A stretch of 64,000 bases of DNA from HGM10766 sp900757295 (GTDB lineage Bacteria; Bacillota_I; Bacilli_A; RF39; UBA660). The stretch lies in assembly GCA_025992315.1 (NCBI GenBank), contig DAJPHG010000001.1:682001-746000 (forward strand), written 5' to 3'. Shown piece by piece: positions 51,251-60,358 of this stretch; position 1 is the first letter of the stretch; each line of letters opens with the position of its first letter. The notes under the pieces are model-generated. The model saw only the letters and a list, made by a program, of their open reading frames with translations, was not told the DNA's origin and did not search any database. Position numbers and translations under genes: made by a program.

Positions 51251-52543
51251 ATGGAAAATATTAGAAATTTAAGTAATAAAAAAGTAGTGATAACAAGTAT
51301 CTTAATATTTATATTGATATTAGCTATAGCATTTACATATGCAATATGGACTAGTAATTTTACTCAAACTGGTGAAAATGTTAGTAATTATGATTGCTTT
51401 GATATAACTTTTAGTGAGAATAATGGTTCAGGCTTTACATTATCAAATCAAATACCTATTACTGATGCACAAGGATTGCAAAATAGCTATTATAGTGTAA
51501 CTATTAAAAATACCTGTAATATTGGTGCTAGTTACAATGTAGTATTAAACAAAATGAACTCTTCAACATTAGCTGATAGTCATGTAAAGATTGCCGTTAA
51601 TAGTAATGTTAGTTTATTAAGTAATTTACCTAGTGTAAAAACGTCATTATCTTCTGCTAGTTCAGCAAGAAATATTTATAGTGGGGTATTATCTGCTAGG
51701 GGAACTGCAACGCTAAAAATCCAAAGTTGGATGGATGAGAATACTAGTGTTGCAGAAGGAACAAATAAAAGTTTTACTTATAAAATTACTATAGATGCAA
51801 TTTCTGGTGGAAATGAACTTGCTAAATTGATTAAGAAAAATGTTATAACTTCTGAGCCTAACTTCTCAGCAAATCATACAGATAAAGGCTTGTACGTTCA
51901 AAAAGGAGACAGTACAAAAAGTATAGATGGAAAGCCAACATATTATTTTAGAGGAAATGTAGATAATAATTATCTTAAGTTTGACGATCGCACTATTTGG
52001 CGAATAGTAAGAATTAATGAGGATGGAACAATAAGAATTATTAAGGCTTCTAATATTGGAACTTCTGTTTTTGGCAGTAATGCATTATATAGCGGAAGTA
52101 CAATAGAAACATATTTGAATAATTGGATAAATACTACTGACTATGATGTGGGTATAACGGAATCAACATTTTGCAATGATGTGAGTGGAACAGGCTGGGG
52201 CAGATTACATACATCATCACCAAATCCAACCTTTGCTTGTTCATCTGAATTATTAAAATTAAAGGTTGGACTAATAACAGCAGATGAGGCTGTATATGCG
52301 GGGGTTGTTTCAGATAGTTCATCACCATCATATCTAAGTGGGCTAGTTAGTCATTGGGTTTATACAATGACTAATTCAGGTGGTGGGAGAGATTCTGTAA
52401 ACATGATGTTTGTAGGTTTAGGTTATCAATATGGAAATACGGCTAATGCTGAAGTATATCCAGTAATAAATTTAAAAGCTGATATAACTGCAGTCGGTGG
52501 AGATGGAACTTCATCTAATCCATATTTAATAAGTTTTGAATAG
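51251..52543 (+). CDS. TasA-like surface protein with DUF6273-like domain (paralog)
   Basis: A 430-aa paralog of 21745 and 52555. It has NKKVVITSILIFILILAIA then TYAIWTSNFTQTG, YDCFDITFSEN and YSVTIKNTC, then LKIQSWMDENT. The C-terminal domain has DKGLYVQKGDST, YYFRGNVDNNYLKF, IWRIVRINEDGTIRI, LKVGLITADEAVYAG and a GDGTSSNPYLI ending. This one lacks the long insert and ends in SFE. No wall anchor is seen; the N-terminal hydrophobic stretch is either signal peptide or membrane anchor. Followed 11 bases later by another paralog. Confidence 0.7.
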   Translation: MENIRNLSNKKVVITSILIFILILAIAFTYAIWTSNFTQTGENVSNYDCFDITFSENNGSGFTLSNQIPITDAQGLQNSYYSVTIKNTCNIGASYNVVLNKMNSSTLADSHVKIAVNSNVSLLSNLPSVKTSLSSASSARNIYSGVLSARGTATLKIQSWMDENTSVAEGTNKSFTYKITIDAISGGNELAKLIKKNVITSEPNFSANHTDKGLYVQKGDSTKSIDGKPTYYFRGNVDNNYLKFDDRTIWRIVRINEDGTIRIIKASNIGTSVFGSNALYSGSTIETYLNNWINTTDYDVGITESTFCNDVSGTGWGRLHTSSPNPTFACSSELLKLKVGLITADEAVYAGVVSDSSSPSYLSGLVSHWVYTMTNSGGGRDSVNMMFVGLGYQYGNTANAEVYPVINLKADITAVGGDGTSSNPYLISFE

Positions 52544-52554
52544 GAGATTAATTT

Positions 52555-54039
52555 ATGAGCAAACTGAGTAATAAAAAAATAATAATCTTAAGTATAGTTG
52601 GTACTTTAGTTAGTTTATCTATAGCATTTACATATGCAATATGGTCAAGAAGTTTTACTCAAACAGGTATTAATACAAATGATTATAGTTGTTTTGATAT
52701 AAAGTATAGTGAAAATACTAGTGGATTAACTTTATCAAAAAAATATCCAATAATTGATGAAGAAGGGTTAAACCAAGAATCATATGATGTAACTATTCAA
52801 AACGTATGTAATATTGGAGCGAGTTATACTGTTTTGCTTAATAAAAAAAGTACATCAACCTTAGCTGATGAACATGTAAAAGTTGCGGTTAATGGTAATA
52901 TTAATTTGTTAAGTGATTATCAAACTACGACTACTAGTATATCTAATTATAGTGATGCAAGAGTAATTTATACTGACTTTTTATCAGCCAATGAAACCAA
53001 AACAATTAAAATCCAAAGCTGGATGGACGAAAATACATCTAAAGAAGATGGTTCCAATAAGAGTTTTACTTACAAAATTACTATTGATGCTCAAACTAGC
53101 AAAAATTTATTAGCAGATAAAATATTAGAAAATAAAGTTATTACATCTACACCAGATTTTTCTAAAGGAGAGCCACCTGCTAGTGGAACAAATACTGGAA
53201 GTGGTTTGTATAAGACGGAAGATGATGATGGTAAAAGCTATTATTTTAGAGGTAATGAATCTAGTATACAAAATAATGTTACTTTTGCTGGTAGAAAATG
53301 GAAAATAGTTAGAATAAACGGTGATAATACTATTAGAATGATATTAGTTGATACTATTGGCACAAGTGCTTTTAATGCTCACTCAGATGCAAATAACGAA
53401 AAATATGTAGGATATACATATGATAATGAAAGTGCATGTACTAAAGAAAATCCATGTATAAGCAATTATAATAGTCAATCATTGGCCTTTTCTAATAATA
53501 AAGTATTAACAAATAGTACAGTTAAAGTTTTTTTAGAAAAATGGTATATAACTAATTTAAAAGAATTTAATGATAAAATTTCTTTAGGAACATTTTGCAA
53601 CGATACAGCTGTAACTAACGATAATAATGAATATTATTACTATGGTTATAATTCCAGAACTAGTAATGATAATTATTCTCCAAGCCTATTGTGTAATGAT
53701 ACATATTTAAATTATGGAGGAAATTATAAATTAAAAATAGGTATGTTATCTGCAGATGAAATGATTTTTGCTGGTATGGGCAAAAACTACGTAACTAGTG
53801 CTTCTAATTATTTATTAAATAAAGAGTTTGTTTCTCTAACTCCACTTTCTTCATTCAAATCAACTGCTAATGCCCCATTTAGTGGCAATATGGAAGTTAG
53901 TAGATTTTATGGAGTTAATGCAGCAGGAATAGAAGTATCATCTACTTCTGCTAATATTAGGCCAGTTATCAATTTAAATGCATCTACTCAAATATCTAGT
54001 GGAAATGGTACTGAAAGTAATCCATTTGTTGTAAAATAA
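52555..54039 (+). CDS. TasA-like surface protein with DUF6273-like domain (paralog)
   Basis: A 494-aa protein. Signal/anchor KLSNKKIIILSIVGTLVSLS, then FTYAIWSRSFTQTG, SCFDIKYSEN, YDVTIQNVC and IKIQSWMDENT. The C-terminal domain has GSGLYKTEDDDGKSYYFRG, WKIVRINGDNTIRM, LKIGMLSADEMIFAG and NPFVVK as end. Adjacent to 51251 as a recent tandem duplicate, though the C-terminal domains differ a lot, so they are under diversifying change. Surface role inferred. Confidence 0.7.
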   Translation: MSKLSNKKIIILSIVGTLVSLSIAFTYAIWSRSFTQTGINTNDYSCFDIKYSENTSGLTLSKKYPIIDEEGLNQESYDVTIQNVCNIGASYTVLLNKKSTSTLADEHVKVAVNGNINLLSDYQTTTTSISNYSDARVIYTDFLSANETKTIKIQSWMDENTSKEDGSNKSFTYKITIDAQTSKNLLADKILENKVITSTPDFSKGEPPASGTNTGSGLYKTEDDDGKSYYFRGNESSIQNNVTFAGRKWKIVRINGDNTIRMILVDTIGTSAFNAHSDANNEKYVGYTYDNESACTKENPCISNYNSQSLAFSNNKVLTNSTVKVFLEKWYITNLKEFNDKISLGTFCNDTAVTNDNNEYYYYGYNSRTSNDNYSPSLLCNDTYLNYGGNYKLKIGMLSADEMIFAGMGKNYVTSASNYLLNKEFVSLTPLSSFKSTANAPFSGNMEVSRFYGVNAAGIEVSSTSANIRPVINLNASTQISSGNGTESNPFVVK

Positions 54040-54068
54040 TTTAGTATTAAAAAAATACTAAATTTTTT
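54040..54068 (+). terminator. Terminator
   Basis: A 9-bp stem TTTAGTATT/AATACTAAA (54040-54048, 54054-54062), T6. Confidence 0.85.
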
Positions 54069-54075
54069 ATTTTTA

Positions 54076-54084
54076 TGTTATAAT
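54076..54084 (+). promoter_or_regulatory. Extended -10 promoter of mutL
   Basis: TG-T-TATAAT at 54076-54084. The transcript would start near 54091, after the upstream in-frame ATG 54087, so start ATG 54111 is preferred. Confidence 0.6.
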
Positions 54085-54110
54085 CTATGAAAGAAAAGAG
54101 AAGTATTATT

Positions 54111-55850
54111 ATGAGTAAAATTAAAGTAATGAGTGATATCTTAGCCAATAAAATAGCAGCTGGTGAAGTTGTAGAAAAATGTGCTTCAGTTGTTAAAGAA
54201 TTAGTTGAAAATAGTATAGATGCAGATGCCACTGATATTAAAATTGAATTAATTGATTCTGGAATAAAAAGTATTAAGGTTACTGATAATGGTAATGGTA
54301 TGGATAGTGAGGATGCGTTACTTGCTTTTTCTAGACACGCTACAAGTAAGTTATTAAAGGAAGACGATTTATTTTTTATTGATACTTTAGGTTTTAGAGG
54401 TGAAGCCTTACCTTCTATAGCCAGTGTTTCTAAGGTTACTTTAATGACTTCAACTAATGAAGTAGGAACACAAATCAAAATTGAAGGCGGTAAGTTAATT
54501 TCTAATGAGAAATGTGCTTTTAACAAAGGAACAAGTATTGAAGTATCGGCACTTTTTTATAATACTCCAGCAAGATTAAAGTATTTAAAGAGTGAAACTA
54601 CAGAATTAGCAAATACCACTAGTTTTATTGAAAAATTAAGTTTTGCTTATCCAAATATAAGATTCACTTTAATAAATAATGATAAAGTAATAGTAAAAAC
54701 TAGTGGAAGTAATGATTTATTAAAAACTATACATGAAGTTTTTGGCATGCAAATATCATCTAATATGTTAGAAATAAAAAATAGTAATGATGATTTTGAT
54801 ATTTATGGTTATGTTTGCAAACCTCAAATATTAAAATCAAACCGTAATCATATGATAACTATTGTTAATCAGAGAGTAGTAAGAAATAATGATTTAAACA
54901 GAGCTATAAATGATGCTTATTATACTTATAAACCAGATATTAAATATCCTGTTGTAGTTTTAATAATAAATACTGATCCTACATTAATCGATGTAAATAT
55001 TCATCCTACTAAACAAGATATAAAAATAAGTAAAATGCAAGAATTAAATAATTTATTGATTAATACAATTAAAGATGCATTATATAAAAATTTACTTATA
55101 CCTAAAATAGAAGTTACGCCAACTACTAATGATGTTAAAGAAGAATTTGTTAATAATTTTATAGCTAAAGAAGAAACTCCTATAGTAAAAGATGAACAGG
55201 CAGTATTTGATTTAGGAGTGGAAGAAAATGTTAATGATACAGTTGTTATAAATGAAGAATTGAAATCTTTAAAATTATATCCAGTGGGACTTGCATTAGG
55301 AACTTATATTATTGCCCAAAATGATGAAGGTGTTTATTTAATAGATCAGCATGCAGCTGAAGAAAGAATTAACTATGAAAAATATTTGAAAGCATTAATA
55401 AATGAAGAAATTTCTACTACATCTTTATTATTTCCAATAAGTATTGAGCTTTCACCAAGTGATTTTATAATAATTAAGGAAAATATGGAAGTTTTAACTA
55501 ATATGGGTTTTAAAGTAGAAGAGTTTGGAGTTAATACTATTTTAATAAAAGAACATCCTACATGGTTAAAAAAAGGTTTTGAGGAAGAACAAATAAGAAA
55601 AATAATAGATTTAGTTATTGTAAATAAAAATAAGTTTACAAGAGTTAAATTCAATGAACATATAGCTATCACGTTAGCTTGTAAAACTAGTATTAAAGGT
55701 AATACTAATATTAGTATGGATTCAATTGAGGAAATATTAAATTCTTTGGTAAAATGTGATAATCCATATAATTGTCCTCATGGAAGACCTACAATAATAA
55801 AATTTAGTATCTATGAGTTAGAAAGAATGTTTAAAAGGGTAATGAATTAA
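54111..55850 (+). CDS. mutL: DNA mismatch repair protein MutL
   Basis: A 579-aa GHKL ATPase: IAAGEVVEKCASVVKELVENSIDA, VTDNGNGM, TLGFRGEALPSIASVS and GTSIEVSALFYNTPARLK. The C-terminal half has DQHAAEERINYEK, and the endonuclease metal motifs are LACKTSIKG-like with CPHGRPT near the end. It is the nicking MutL of methyl-independent repair. No mutS is adjacent. The following gene begins 28 bases later. Confidence 0.95.
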   Translation: MSKIKVMSDILANKIAAGEVVEKCASVVKELVENSIDADATDIKIELIDSGIKSIKVTDNGNGMDSEDALLAFSRHATSKLLKEDDLFFIDTLGFRGEALPSIASVSKVTLMTSTNEVGTQIKIEGGKLISNEKCAFNKGTSIEVSALFYNTPARLKYLKSETTELANTTSFIEKLSFAYPNIRFTLINNDKVIVKTSGSNDLLKTIHEVFGMQISSNMLEIKNSNDDFDIYGYVCKPQILKSNRNHMITIVNQRVVRNNDLNRAINDAYYTYKPDIKYPVVVLIINTDPTLIDVNIHPTKQDIKISKMQELNNLLINTIKDALYKNLLIPKIEVTPTTNDVKEEFVNNFIAKEETPIVKDEQAVFDLGVEENVNDTVVINEELKSLKLYPVGLALGTYIIAQNDEGVYLIDQHAAEERINYEKYLKALINEEISTTSLLFPISIELSPSDFIIIKENMEVLTNMGFKVEEFGVNTILIKEHPTWLKKGFEEEQIRKIIDLVIVNKNKFTRVKFNEHIAITLACKTSIKGNTNISMDSIEEILNSLVKCDNPYNCPHGRPTIIKFSIYELERMFKRVMN

Positions 55851-55877
55851 TAAAATAATGTTTGGGGGAATAAATTT

Positions 55878-56654
55878 ATGAAAAAAGATTTGATACTTAA
55901 TAGTGGTGAATATACATATTATAAATACGCAAAAGAAGTTGGAAGAGTAATTGATGGAAACTACACTGGACATGGTAATGATGGGAAAATAGTAAGATTT
56001 GATAAAAATAATGTAATTAAACTATGGTATGATAGTGATTTTGAATGTGAATTAAATCCTGCTACTAAAGAAGAGTACATAAATAATTTAAAAAATATGA
56101 TTGATGATAATTGTAATTTTAAATACATTTATACACCAAAGAGATTTGTTATTTATAAAAATGAAATAGTCGGATATGTAATGAAATATTTTTATGGTAG
56201 AAACATAAAAGATATAAGCGAATTAACTTCGTTTAGAGCTTTATTAAGCGGTTTGAAACGATTTGAAAAAGAAATTTATGAATTTTCTAAATTAGGTTAT
56301 AAATTGGATGATATTCATGATAAGAATCTAATGTTAAATCAAAAGCATAAGATATTGTCATTTGGATTAATGGATCCAGATTCTTATGAAAAATTATCTT
56401 CTTTTGATTTTATAGATTTATATGAAAGTAATATTAGTGAAATTAGAAAAATAGTATTAAATGCATTTTTGAATGACGAGTTAGAAAAATTTATATTAAA
56501 GAGTAAATCATTAAATCATGTGTATCAATTAATTTTACAGGATAAAAATGATGAATTATATACTTTTTTGGAAGAATTAAAATTAAAAGTAGAAAAATAT
56601 TCTAAAAGCAAAATTAATACAATTGGTGATTTTAAAACATTATTAAAAAGGTGA
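55878..56654 (+). CDS. Divergent kinase-fold protein
   Basis: A 258-aa protein with a kinase plan: GHGNDGKIVRFDKNNVIKLW (Gly-rich loop, beta3 Lys), VGYVMKYFYG (hinge), then LDDIHDKNLMLNQKHKILSFGLMDPDSY. The last segment fits catalytic D/N and a metal-binding D. Related in plan to 57513 and 35281. The real substrate may be a small molecule; function unknown. Between mutL and miaA, possibly one operon. Confidence 0.55.
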   Translation: MKKDLILNSGEYTYYKYAKEVGRVIDGNYTGHGNDGKIVRFDKNNVIKLWYDSDFECELNPATKEEYINNLKNMIDDNCNFKYIYTPKRFVIYKNEIVGYVMKYFYGRNIKDISELTSFRALLSGLKRFEKEIYEFSKLGYKLDDIHDKNLMLNQKHKILSFGLMDPDSYEKLSSFDFIDLYESNISEIRKIVLNAFLNDELEKFILKSKSLNHVYQLILQDKNDELYTFLEELKLKVEKYSKSKINTIGDFKTLLKR

Positions 56655-56658
56655 TGTT

Positions 56659-57513
56659 ATGATTATATGTATTTGTGGACCTACTGGAGTTGGAAAAACT
56701 AAATTATCTATTGCACTTGCTAAAAAATATAATGCTATTGTACTAAATTGTGATGCAATGCAAGTTTATAAAGGAATGAATATCGGAACAGCTAAGATCA
56801 AAGAAGAAGAAAAAGAGAATGTTAAGCATTATTTATTTGATATTAGAAATGTTGACGAAGATTATAGTGTTTATGATTATCAAAAAGATGTTAGAAAAAT
56901 ATTAAATGAAAATAAAGATAAAAATGTAATCATTGTTGGTGGTACAGGACTTTATATGAAAGCTGCTTTATATGATTATAGATTTTCTGATGAAGAAGTT
57001 AGTGATGATGGATATAATAATTTGACTAATGAAGAATTATATAATTTATGTTTAAATAAAGATAAAAATATGGATATACATGTAAATAATAGAAAAAGAT
57101 TGATAAGATTTTTAAATAAAAAAGAAACGATAAATAATAAAGATGAATTATTGTATGATGCAAAATTTATTGGATTAACAACTTCAAGAGAAATTTTATA
57201 CGAGAGAATAAATAATAGAGTAGATGAAATGATAAGTGAGGGGTTAATTGAAGAAGTTAAACATTTTTATGATCAAAAAATTTATAGTAAAGCATTGATG
57301 ACTGCTATAGGTTATAAGGAATTATATGAATACTTTGATAAACGTATTTCATTAGATGAAGCTATTGACTTAATAAAGCAAAGATCAAGAAAGTATGCAA
57401 AAAGACAATATACGTGGTATAATAACCAAATGTCTATTGAGTGGTTTGATGTTGACTTCAATAATTTTAATAATACAATAGATAAAGTAATTAATTATTT
57501 AGAGGAACAGTGA
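56659..57513 (+). CDS. miaA: tRNA dimethylallyltransferase MiaA
   Basis: A 284-aa P-loop enzyme: CGPTGVGKTKLSIALA, NCDAMQVYKGMNIGTAKI, HYLFDIRNVDEDYSVYDYQ and VGGTGLYMKA. The C-terminal RSRKYAKRQYTWY motif is present. It puts a dimethylallyl group on A37. Slightly short for the family. Its stop overlaps the start of the next kinase-like gene. Confidence 0.96.
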   Translation: MIICICGPTGVGKTKLSIALAKKYNAIVLNCDAMQVYKGMNIGTAKIKEEEKENVKHYLFDIRNVDEDYSVYDYQKDVRKILNENKDKNVIIVGGTGLYMKAALYDYRFSDEEVSDDGYNNLTNEELYNLCLNKDKNMDIHVNNRKRLIRFLNKKETINNKDELLYDAKFIGLTTSREILYERINNRVDEMISEGLIEEVKHFYDQKIYSKALMTAIGYKELYEYFDKRISLDEAIDLIKQRSRKYAKRQYTWYNNQMSIEWFDVDFNNFNNTIDKVINYLEEQ

Positions 57514-58217
57514 TGGTTTTGGTTGTAAATATAACAAAAGATCAGCTAATAGCAATTAAAAATAATAATATTTTAGGTAGTGGGAATTTTTCAAAAGTTT
57601 ATGATGTTAGTGGTAATGAAATTATTAAGCTTTGGAAACAAAATGCTATTGATAGGTCAGACAATACATTGTTTTTAGAAAATATGATGAATGTATATAA
57701 TAAAGGCGTGGATAGTTCAATAATCTTATTTCCTGAAAAATTAATTTATTTAAAAGATATATTTGTTGGCTATATGAGAGAAAAAAGTATAGGTGAGGAA
57801 TTAAATGTCAATATGCTTTTAAATTATGAAATAGAAAATGTTTATAATTTAATCATTTTGTTAGAACAAGAATTAGAAAGAATAGCAATTGATTATAATA
57901 TAAAAGCAGGCGATATTAAATTTAAAAATATGATTTATAATGAAAATCAAAATTTAATTAATATTATTGATACAGATCATTTTACAGTGAGCAATAAAGA
58001 TAAATATAAGATTGCTAAATATAATTTAAACCGATTGAAATTGTCTTTAAGCACTCAATTATCCCGTACTGGTTGTTTGAGTAATATTAAAGATAAAGAA
58101 ACAAGAAATATTTTAGGAAATTTGATAGCTAATGATGATTTAAAGTTTTCAGATTTAATTTATAGTATTAAAGAAAAAGAGAATGTTAGAACTTTAAATG
58201 GTTTAAAAAGAAAATAA
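57513..58217 (+). CDS. Divergent kinase-fold protein
   Basis: A 234-aa protein. Gly-rich loop LGSGNFSKVYDVSGNEIIKLWK with beta3 Lys, hinge VGYMREKSIGEE, catalytic-loop-like GDIKFKNMIYN and metal-binding IIDTDHF. This is the clearest kinase fold of the three in the window. ATG 57513 overlaps the miaA stop by one base (GTG 57510 is the alternative). Substrate unknown; coupling to miaA suggests coordinated expression only. Confidence 0.6.
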   Translation: MVLVVNITKDQLIAIKNNNILGSGNFSKVYDVSGNEIIKLWKQNAIDRSDNTLFLENMMNVYNKGVDSSIILFPEKLIYLKDIFVGYMREKSIGEELNVNMLLNYEIENVYNLIILLEQELERIAIDYNIKAGDIKFKNMIYNENQNLINIIDTDHFTVSNKDKYKIAKYNLNRLKLSLSTQLSRTGCLSNIKDKETRNILGNLIANDDLKFSDLIYSIKEKENVRTLNGLKRK

Positions 58218-58242
58218 GTTGCATAATTATGCAACTTATTTT
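58211..58242. terminator. Bidirectional terminator
   Basis: A perfect 16-bp-arm palindrome (58211-58226, 58227-58242) between convergent genes. It contains both stop codons. Confidence 0.9.
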
Positions 58243-59147
58243 AATTCTAAATAAATAGTTTTATCATAAACATGTTGATTTGTTTCAGTATCTAATTTAG
58301 TTAAATCATTTGCATCTATTAAGAAATATTTGTAATATAAATAATCTTCATTTGTAGATGTAAGAGGATCATCCCAAGTTAAATCTAGTTGTTTCCAGGT
58401 ATTATTTATATAAACGCTATTCCAAATATGCATAGTACTGGCAACTTTAAAACTTTTAATATTAAATTTTTCTAAAAATAATTCCATAGCATCAGCATAT
58501 CCACTACATATTGCGTAGCCTTCAAATAAAGGCCCAATTGCAGTATTTGAATGATAAGGACTAGTATTTTTTTCATTTCTTTCTTGATCGTATTTTGTAT
58601 TATTGATTATATAATCATGAATAGTTTTAATTTTTTCTTCATCAGTCATATCATCAGTAATATTTTCTTTAATTATTTCATCTATTTTAGAATTTAATTT
58701 TACTATGTCATTTTTACTATATAATTTTTCTAGTTTTATTGTTACTTCTCCAGATTCATAATAACTAGTCTTAATATTTTCAAAATTATTATAAGGATGA
58801 ACAAAATTATTTATGTGTGTTAATAAGACATTGTCTTGAGAAATAGATTCAACATCATTTAAACAGTCACTATATTCATCAGGACAATAAAAAGTAAATT
58901 CTTCCCAACCACTGTTTAACATAGTATAAATTATATTTAATAATTCTTGATAACTATAAGGTACAAAATTAGTTGTATTTTGAACAAACTCAAAGTCATA
59001 ATCGCGATAATATGAATTTTTTGATTTTACAACGATATTTGGTTTTTTGTCTAATGCACTTGCTATTTTATTTGTGATTGGATCAATAAACCATCCAACA
59101 AATACTAGTAATATACATAATATTAAAGGTAATATAAATTTCTTCAC
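58236..59147 (-). CDS. Transglutaminase-like membrane protein
   Basis: A 303-aa protein from GTG 59147 (GGTGA upstream on the minus strand; the in-frame ATG at 59192 lies within the rpsT terminator hairpin). An N-terminal transmembrane helix leads into an extracellular part. The transglutaminase-like core has Cys in GYAICSGYADAMELF, His in STMHIWNSVYI and Asp in QLDLTWDDP. Such domains act as proteases or crosslinkers, and some work on cell surfaces. Preceded by rpsT on the same strand. Confidence 0.8.
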   Translation of the reverse strand: MKKFILPLILCILLVFVGWFIDPITNKIASALDKKPNIVVKSKNSYYRDYDFEFVQNTTNFVPYSYQELLNIIYTMLNSGWEEFTFYCPDEYSDCLNDVESISQDNVLLTHINNFVHPYNNFENIKTSYYESGEVTIKLEKLYSKNDIVKLNSKIDEIIKENITDDMTDEEKIKTIHDYIINNTKYDQERNEKNTSPYHSNTAIGPLFEGYAICSGYADAMELFLEKFNIKSFKVASTMHIWNSVYINNTWKQLDLTWDDPLTSTNEDYLYYKYFLIDANDLTKLDTETNQHVYDKTIYLELK

Positions 59148-59171
59148 TTTTTTCACCAATTTTATTTTAAC

Positions 59172-59205
59172 AAAAAAATATGAAGTAATCAATTCTACTT
59201 CATAT
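59172..59205 (-). terminator. Terminator after rpsT
   Basis: A 10-bp stem ATATGAAGTA/TACTTCATAT (59178-59187, 59196-59205). On the minus strand it is followed by a U run (A's at 59172-59177). Confidence 0.85.
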
Positions 59206-59458
59206 TTTTTACTTTTTCATTTAATCTTGATTTTTGTCTATTAGCTGTATTTTTTTTAATTAATCCTTTGCTTGCAGCTTTATCTATATTTTTTTGAACA
59301 TCTTTAACAATTTTTTGTGCAGTTTCTAAATCATTAGCAGCGATCGCTTTTTCACAATTTTTAATTGAGTTTTTAACTCTTGCTTTATATTCATGAGCAG
59401 CATTTGTTTTTTTAGCAATAACTTTTACAGCTTTTTTTGAACTTTTGATATTTGGCAT
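59195..59458 (-). CDS. rpsT: 30S ribosomal protein S20
   Basis: An 87-aa basic helical protein starting MPNIKSSKKAVKV, with ARVKNSIKNCEKAI and ending KNTANRQKSRLNEKVKNMK: standard S20. The ATG at 59458 follows GGGAG. Divergent from gpr, which is its neighbour in Bacillus too. Confidence 0.97.
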   Translation of the reverse strand: MPNIKSSKKAVKVIAKKTNAAHEYKARVKNSIKNCEKAIAANDLETAQKIVKDVQKNIDKAASKGLIKKNTANRQKSRLNEKVKNMK

Positions 59459-59489
59459 GCAAAATCTCCCTTCCATAAATACATTATTG

Positions 59490-59518
59490 ATTTTATCAAA
59501 ACTTGCAATAAAAATCAA
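59490..59518 (-). promoter_or_regulatory. Promoter of rpsT
   Basis: Minus strand: TTGATT (59518-59513), 17 bp, TAAAAT (59495-59490). Confidence 0.7.
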
Positions 59519-59550
59519 CTGTTTTGTCCAAAATAATAGTGGTGATGAGT

Positions 59551-60291
59551 ATGAAAAATAAACTATTTTTAGATATGGCGGATTCAATGAATCCAAATGA
59601 TAAGAATTTATTGGATGAGAAAATTAGAAATAAAATAAAAACTAGTTACTATGAAATTGATAGTTCTAATAAAGATAGATTAAAAAAAGAGGAAGGAGAA
59701 TATTTTACAATTACTTATACTGATGATGTTTTAGATAACTTTCCTAAATATTTAAATAAGGAGATAATTAAAATTTTAAAATATTTTAAAAAGAAAGTAG
59801 ATAATTATGGAACAACATTAATTGTTGGATTAGGTAATTCTAGTATTCCTTGTGATTCACTTGGGCCAAAAACTACTAATAAAGTTATTCCTACAAATCA
59901 TTATTTTGATTTTTTAACTATTCCTAAAGTTGCTCTTTTTGTCCCTGAGGTTATTGGTAAAACAGGAATAAGTTCTTTTGAATTAATTAAAATGTTAGTT
60001 AATTATATTCATCCTAGTTTAATTATAGTAATAGATTCACTTGCTACAAATAATCATAAAAGACTAAACCATTGTATAGAAATATCTAATTGCGGTATTA
60101 TTCCAGGAAGTGCTTTAAAAACAAATAAAAAAATTAGTAGTAAGACTTTTAATATTCCATTAATAGCTATTGGAGTACCTTTGGTAATTGAAGTAGATAA
60201 ATATATGTATACTTCTTTAAATATAAATAGTTATATTGATAAATTGAGCGATATTATATCTTCTTCATTAAATGATTTATTTTTAAAATAA
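59551..60291 (+). CDS. gpr: Spore germination protease GPR
   Basis: A 246-aa protein from ATG 59551 (GGTGAT upstream). It has YFTITYTDDVLDNF, LIVGLGNSSIPCDSLGPKT, PEVIGKTGISSFELI, IVIDSLATNNHKRLNHCIEIS and GIIPGSALKTN, matching GPR, which degrades small acid-soluble spore proteins at germination. Length is short (B. subtilis 371), mainly from missing N-terminal sequence, so the pro-region may be reduced. Beside rpsT, as in Bacillus. Confidence 0.92.
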   Translation: MKNKLFLDMADSMNPNDKNLLDEKIRNKIKTSYYEIDSSNKDRLKKEEGEYFTITYTDDVLDNFPKYLNKEIIKILKYFKKKVDNYGTTLIVGLGNSSIPCDSLGPKTTNKVIPTNHYFDFLTIPKVALFVPEVIGKTGISSFELIKMLVNYIHPSLIIVIDSLATNNHKRLNHCIEISNCGIIPGSALKTNKKISSKTFNIPLIAIGVPLVIEVDKYMYTSLNINSYIDKLSDIISSSLNDLFLK

Positions 60292-60296
60292 TCTGA

Positions 60297-60326
60297 TTGA
60301 CTTTTTCAACTGGGGGGGGGTATCAT
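60297..60326 (+). promoter_or_regulatory. Promoter with G9 tract in its spacer (possibly phase-variable)
   Basis: TTGACT at 60297-60302, an 18-bp spacer ending in nine G's (60312-60320), then TATCAT at 60321-60326. A G9 run is striking in this AT-rich DNA, and slippage would change promoter spacing. Confidence 0.5.
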
Positions 60327-60358
60327 ATTACTATAGATAAAATAGAAGGAGTAGAGTT

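Noticed and set aside
54047..54526. 159-codon minus-strand ORF over mutL
   Set aside because: It lies opposite strongly conserved MutL motifs and has no ribosome site; a shadow ORF.
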